DNA of 64,000 nucleotides from Ruegeria discodermiae (GTDB taxonomy: Bacteria > Pseudomonadota > Alphaproteobacteria > Rhodobacterales > Rhodobacteraceae), in contig NZ_JAVAMO010000023.1 of NCBI RefSeq assembly GCF_030758345.1, positions 1 through 64,000 of the forward strand. Direction: 5' to 3'. A program made the position numbers and the translations under genes. Each line of letters opens with the position of its first letter. Position 1 is the stretch's first letter. Below, in pieces: positions 61,301-64,000 of the stretch. The notes under the pieces were generated by a model. The model searched no databases, had not been told where the DNA came from, and was given only the letters and a program-made list of their open reading frames with translations.

Positions 61301-63724
61301 CCGCTGACCATCACCGAGGATTGGGGCACCGGCGTCTATGTGACGGCCACGGTCATCCGGCCCATGGATGTTGCGGCAGGCCACAATCCGGCGCGCGCGA
61401 TGGGCGTGGCCCATGCAACGGTCGACCCCGCGGAGCGGGCGCTGGAAGTCACGATAGAAGCGCCGGAAACGGCCACCCCGCGAAACACGCAAAAAATCCG
61501 TATTGGGGTGGAAAATGTGCCCGCTGACGAAACCGTCTGGCTGACCATTGCCTCAGTTGACGTCGGCATTCTGAACCTCACCGGCTTCGATAGCCCCGAC
61601 CTGCGGGGTCATTATTTTGGCCAGCGTCGTCTGGGAGTTGAACTGCGCGACGTCTATGGTCGTCTGATCGATGGTATGAACGGCGCGCTGGGTACCGTGC
61701 GGTCGGGCGGGGATGCGAATGCGGGGATGCGGATGCAATCGCCACCGCCGACGCAGGATCTGATGGCCGTGTTCAGCGGGCCGGTACAACTGGGCGCCGA
61801 TGGCGCGGCAGAGATCGACCTGCCCCTGCCCGTCTTCAACGGCACCGTCCGGATGATGGCAGTGGTTTGGTCCGAGACTGCGATCGGACAGGCCGAAGCC
61901 GAGATGATCGTGCGCGATCCCGTTGTCGTTACCGCAAGCCTGCCGCGTTTTTTGGCACCGGGTGACGAAAGCCGCCTGCGTCTGGAACTGGCGCATGCCA
62001 GCGGACCGTCGGGCGAGATGCCGTTGTCGGTCACAAGCTCCGACGGGCTGGAGATCGGCCCGGTTCCGGGCACCGTGACGCTTGACAAGGGCGGCAAGGC
62101 TCTTTTGGATATCCCACTGCGCGCCGGTGTGCCGGGCGACCTGGTGATTGCGATCACGCTGACCCCGCCGGGCGGCAAGCCGCTGACACAAAACCTCCGG
62201 ATGCCGATCCGCGCAAATGACCCGGTTGTGTCTCTGACACGGCGGTTTTCGCTGGGAACTGGGGACAGCTTCCTGTTCTCATCGGATGTGTTCGCGGACA
62301 TGAAGCCGGGAAGCGCCAAAGCCATGCTCTCAGCAGGGCCCATCGCGAAATTCGACGCGGCAGGCCTGCTGGCGCATCTGGACCGTTATCCCTATGGCTG
62401 CACCGAACAAGTGACCAGTGGGGCGATGCCGCTGCTCTATCTTTCATCCGTCGCGCAAGCCTCGGGGCTTGGCGACGGCCCGGCGGTAGACGCACGGATC
62501 GCTACCTCGGTCGAGCGTATTCTGACCCGGCAATCCGCGAATGGTGCCTTTGGCCTGTGGCGACCGGCAAGCGGGGATTTCTGGCTGGATGCCTATGTCA
62601 GCGACTTCCTGTCGCGTGCGCGGGCACAGGGCCACGCGGTACCGGACCGGGCTTTTGCCCAGGCCATGGATAACCTGCGCAACCGCATCAACTACGCCCC
62701 TGATTTCGACAAGGGCGGCGAGGATATCGCCTATGCTCTGTTGGTACTCGCCCGCGAAGGCGCCGCCTCGATGGGCGATCTACGCTACTATGCGGATGTA
62801 AAGGGCGACGCCTTTGCAACCCCGTTGGCGGCAGCGCAGATGGGCGCGGCACTGGCAGCCTATGGCGATCAGACTCGCGCTGATGCGATGTTCGCGCGCG
62901 CGGCAGCGATGCTAAGCCGCCGGACCGGCACCGAACCCGCAATCTGGCGCGCCGATTACGGCACGGATTTGCGCGATACGGCCGCCGTACTGGCACTGGC
63001 CAGCGAGGTCGGCAGCGCAGCGGTCGACCTCGACGCGCTGGTCCACCGGGTGACGGCACCGATTGACCGGCCCTCGACACAGGAGGCCGTCTGGTCGCTG
63101 ATGGCCGCGCACGCCCTGATCTCTGCGCCCGAAAGCGCGGGACTGCGCCTCAACGGAGCCGCTGTTGACGGACCGTTTGTGCAGGTGCTGGATGACAGCA
63201 CCAGTGAGCCGATCAACATCACCGCCGCTGATAGCCAGAGCACCGACATCACCCTGACCGTCACCGGTGTTCCGCGTGTCCCGCCAGAGGCGGGCGGGAC
63301 AGGTTACGCGATCACCCGCGCCTATTATACGATGGACGGCACGCCGATCGAGGGCAACAGTTTTGCCGTTGGCGACCGGTTCGTGACCGTGCTGACCGTC
63401 GCACCGTCGGAAACCGGCGGCGCGCGACTGGCGGTTGACGACCCGCTGCCCGCTGGAATCGAGATCGACAATCCCAGCCTTCTGCGCTCGGGCGATGTTC
63501 GGGCGCTGGACTGGCTTTCGTTGTCGGACGCGACACATACCGAGTTCCGCAGCGACCGGTTTCTCGCGGCGGTCGATCTGACGGGAAGCGCCCCAGTTAC
63601 GCTGGCCTATGTTGCGCGCGCGGTGAGCCCCGGAACCTTCCACCATCCCGCGGCCTCGGTCGAGGACATGTATCGCCCCAGCTACCGCGCGCGGACCGGG
63701 ACGGCGCAGGTCGTGGTTCGATGA
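58319..63724 (+). CDS. Alpha-2-macroglobulin family protein with PAN domain
   Basis: 1801 residues from the ATG at 58319 (AGGAGG upstream) with a signal peptide ending PQPAHA. There is no lipobox Cys, so it is probably a free periplasmic protein, unlike lipoprotein YfhM. A PAN/apple-like module covers residues ~30-97 (NSCVRACSANASCTAFTF; DACF). A long row of macroglobulin beta domains follows. The thioester motif YGCTEQ has Cys1361 and Gln1364, and the alpha-helical thioester domain and a C-terminal receptor-like domain complete the protein. Bacterial A2Ms trap foreign proteases that enter the periplasm and are commonly paired with PBP1C, whose gene begins just downstream. Its GC content looks higher than that of the rest of the window. 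Confidence 0.93.
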   Translation: MHRFVFFLTALIVSFEGISPQPAHAETSAYRYVVTRDADFYGSDLDALFDTDLNSCVRACSANASCTAFTFNSRSDACFPKMGVEKTEPYLGAISARKVATDAGILELSLARARELEFLQRADFDRAQVQARDLGLLYPAGGLTLGNVLQALSVAENRDQELRWTGRAVSLGDRWDLWADYARLLMAGKDRNDRLPALSAAINGYLRAGTPPEQANALTRMAAALEWNERGRDMVSALRMASDIQPHEDVLAALDTAIGKYGFRITDSQVDSNAATPRICAQFSEPLVKAGVDYETYVQLPEPYLVVQTEERSLCFDGVAHGERYRITFRKGLPAASGEILSKDVELTHYVRDRGPSVRFPGRSYVLPKIADAALPVETVNLTELNLQLRRISDRNLLRVVQDGFFGRPLSRWQDQQFSKEIAQEVWTGTAQVESELNRDMTTRLPMAEAIADQPPGIYALRARVPGVDPYDDPGATQWFALSDLGISSKTGTDGLHVTVLGLADAQPRSDVEISLISQANSVIATAQTDDQGYARFEPGLTRGRGAGAPALILAAQGEIDFNFLSLTDPAFDLSDRGVEGRAPAGPVDVFLTTDRGAYRAGETIHVTALARDGTAQAIDGLPLTAILSRPDGVEYRRIVSDRGMAGGHVFAVPVSADVPRGTWRIEVKSDPEGAALASQTVLVEDFLPERIDFDLSLPNAPLRPGDSPPLRIDATYLFGAPGSDLSINGQVSLRSAEELDGYDGYRFGRYDAESRIQASQFGDARTDAQGQATVPVEIPLSQIEGKPLEATVTARLADGSGRPVERQLVVPIRPQAPVIGIRPQFDGVVSEGTEATFQVIGLSPDLTPAPMRVRWTLNRIETSYQWYQLYGNWNWEPTTRRTRIASDKADLGTEPLALAQPVDWGRYELVVERLDGAYAAAALDFRAGWYGAEDSSTTPDRLEMSLDRADYRVGDTAQLRLVPRMSGIAQIEVLSDRLIARRTMPVAAGETVVPLTITEDWGTGVYVTATVIRPMDVAAGHNPARAMGVAHATVDPAERALEVTIEAPETATPRNTQKIRIGVENVPADETVWLTIASVDVGILNLTGFDSPDLRGHYFGQRRLGVELRDVYGRLIDGMNGALGTVRSGGDANAGMRMQSPPPTQDLMAVFSGPVQLGADGAAEIDLPLPVFNGTVRMMAVVWSETAIGQAEAEMIVRDPVVVTASLPRFLAPGDESRLRLELAHASGPSGEMPLSVTSSDGLEIGPVPGTVTLDKGGKALLDIPLRAGVPGDLVIAITLTPPGGKPLTQNLRMPIRANDPVVSLTRRFSLGTGDSFLFSSDVFADMKPGSAKAMLSAGPIAKFDAAGLLAHLDRYPYGCTEQVTSGAMPLLYLSSVAQASGLGDGPAVDARIATSVERILTRQSANGAFGLWRPASGDFWLDAYVSDFLSRARAQGHAVPDRAFAQAMDNLRNRINYAPDFDKGGEDIAYALLVLAREGAASMGDLRYYADVKGDAFATPLAAAQMGAALAAYGDQTRADAMFARAAAMLSRRTGTEPAIWRADYGTDLRDTAAVLALASEVGSAAVDLDALVHRVTAPIDRPSTQEAVWSLMAAHALISAPESAGLRLNGAAVDGPFVQVLDDSTSEPINITAADSQSTDITLTVTGVPRVPPEAGGTGYAITRAYYTMDGTPIEGNSFAVGDRFVTVLTVAPSETGGARLAVDDPLPAGIEIDNPSLLRSGDVRALDWLSLSDATHTEFRSDRFLAAVDLTGSAPVTLAYVARAVSPGTFHHPAASVEDMYRPSYRARTGTAQVVVR

Positions 63725-63909
63725 CGGTCCGTGCCACGTGGTTGCCCCCGGCGCTGGACCATCTCGCTCCACTGGATCAGACCTATCGCCACCTCGCAGT
63801 TGATCGCGTGTTATGCGCATCGCGGCAATATAAAGCCGAGTTGCATATTCACGAAACCGGGTTCGTCACCTGCTATCCCGATCTTTGTGAGGGCTGGATT
63901 GATGTCTAA
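63721..63909 (+). CDS. Small protein between the A2M and pbpC genes
   Basis: 62 residues; its ATG overlaps the A2M stop by 4 bp and its TAA overlaps the next ATG by 8 bp. Sequence features are ALDHLAPLDQTYRHLAVDRVL and YKAELHIHETGFVTCYPDLC, with two Cys near the C-terminus. No signal peptide or membrane segment is seen. The tight overlaps on both sides suggest a real gene. No family was recognised. Confidence 0.55.
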   Translation: MTVRATWLPPALDHLAPLDQTYRHLAVDRVLCASRQYKAELHIHETGFVTCYPDLCEGWIDV

Positions 63910-64000
63910 GCCCGCGCGGTTGTTCTTGGGCTTGGCTATCGGTCTGTTTTTGGCCGCGATTGCCCGCGACGGGTTCGACGCCTGGGTTGATCGCACGGTC
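63902..64000 (+). CDS. pbpC: Probable penicillin-binding protein 1C, N-terminal start (cut by window end)
   Basis: The ATG at 63902 opens MSKPARLFLGLAIGLFLAAI and runs to the end of the window without a stop: a short basic start and one membrane anchor, as in class A penicillin-binding proteins. A2M genes of this type are usually followed by pbpC, which repairs peptidoglycan after attack. The assignment rests on context and the anchor only; the catalytic domains lie outside the window. Confidence 0.5.
   Translation, partial: MSKPARLFLGLAIGLFLAAIARDGFDAWVDRTV

Noticed and set aside
62912-63820. A 302-codon antisense open frame at the end of the A2M gene
   Set aside because: Same reason; low-complexity Arg/Gly-rich product without a family.
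1-64000. CRISPR array, prophage, tRNA or rRNA genes
   Set aside because: No regular direct-repeat array, no phage structural genes and no tRNA or rRNA sequence was recognised by reading; a dedicated search (tRNAscan, Infernal) could still find small RNAs.

Overview
The window looks like a chromosome segment, or large replicon segment, of a marine alphaproteobacterium of the Roseobacter group (Rhodobacterales). This is inferred from gene content: a DddQ-type DMSP lyase gene, many solute-binding-protein transporters (two ABC, two TRAP and one tripartite tricarboxylate system), paired DUF1127 proteins, a photolyase/TspO block, and an alpha-2-macroglobulin with a PAN domain next to a pbpC start. 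No rRNA, tRNA, CRISPR array or prophage was seen. Coding is dense, with many 4-base ATGA overlaps.

Layout. (1) 0-3.7 kb: a 5'-truncated Crp/Fnr gene, two DUF1127 genes, a LysR regulator and a dddQ gene broken by one amber codon. (2) 3.7-9.3 kb, minus strand: a photobiology block with tspO, a photolyase, a DUF2256 gene broken by an amber codon, a truncated-type photolyase homologue and a (6-4)-photolyase-like protein without its Fe-S cysteines; an exported protein lies upstream. (3) 9.5 kb: an IS481-type transposase remnant. (4) 10.1-31.9 kb: a large sugar/sugar-acid catabolic block. One ABC operon runs leftward. A second operon runs rightward with a lactonase-like protein, ABC transporter, oxidoreductases, RraA-like protein, KDGal kinase (dgoK), KDPGal aldolase (dgoA), cupin and mgsA. 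It is followed by an FMN hydroxy-acid dehydrogenase and a TRAP transporter. Two GntR paralogues sit at its control points, and a common palindrome ATCTGA-N4-TCAGAT lies in front of all three transport operons. (5) 32.6-41.5 kb: a second acid-sugar block, with TctCBA divergent from an isopropylmalate-dehydrogenase-like enzyme, a racemase-like protein, OtnK, OtnC, an RraA-like protein, a frameshifted second mgsA and a GntR regulator with two winged helices. (6) 42-46.4 kb: a CDGSH/glutamate-synthase fusion, YHS and SPW proteins, an AraC regulator and a 31-codon membrane ORF. (7) 46.6-53.4 kb: LysR, a TRAP transporter and a DUF1989-GcvT fusion enzyme. (8) 53.7-57.8 kb: an exported protein of unknown function and a four-gene phospholipid-type operon. 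(9) 58.3 kb to the end: alpha-2-macroglobulin, a small ORF and the start of pbpC.

How it works together. Block 4 reads as uptake of one or more aldoses or aldonates, oxidation and lactone opening, then KDGal phosphorylation and aldol cleavage to pyruvate and glyceraldehyde-3-phosphate. No recognisable aldonate dehydratase is present. Block 5 reads as uptake of a carboxylic acid sugar, oxidation to a 3-oxo-tetronate, phosphorylation by OtnK and decarboxylation by OtnC to DHAP. Both blocks carry an RraA-family protein, a GntR regulator and mgsA.

The most notable items are two TGG-to-TAG changes at conserved Trp codons in otherwise intact genes (dddQ and DUF2256), the shared operator family, the missing Fe-S ligands in the (6-4)-type photolyase, two unusual enzyme fusions, and hairpins without a U-tract behind the solute-binding-protein genes.
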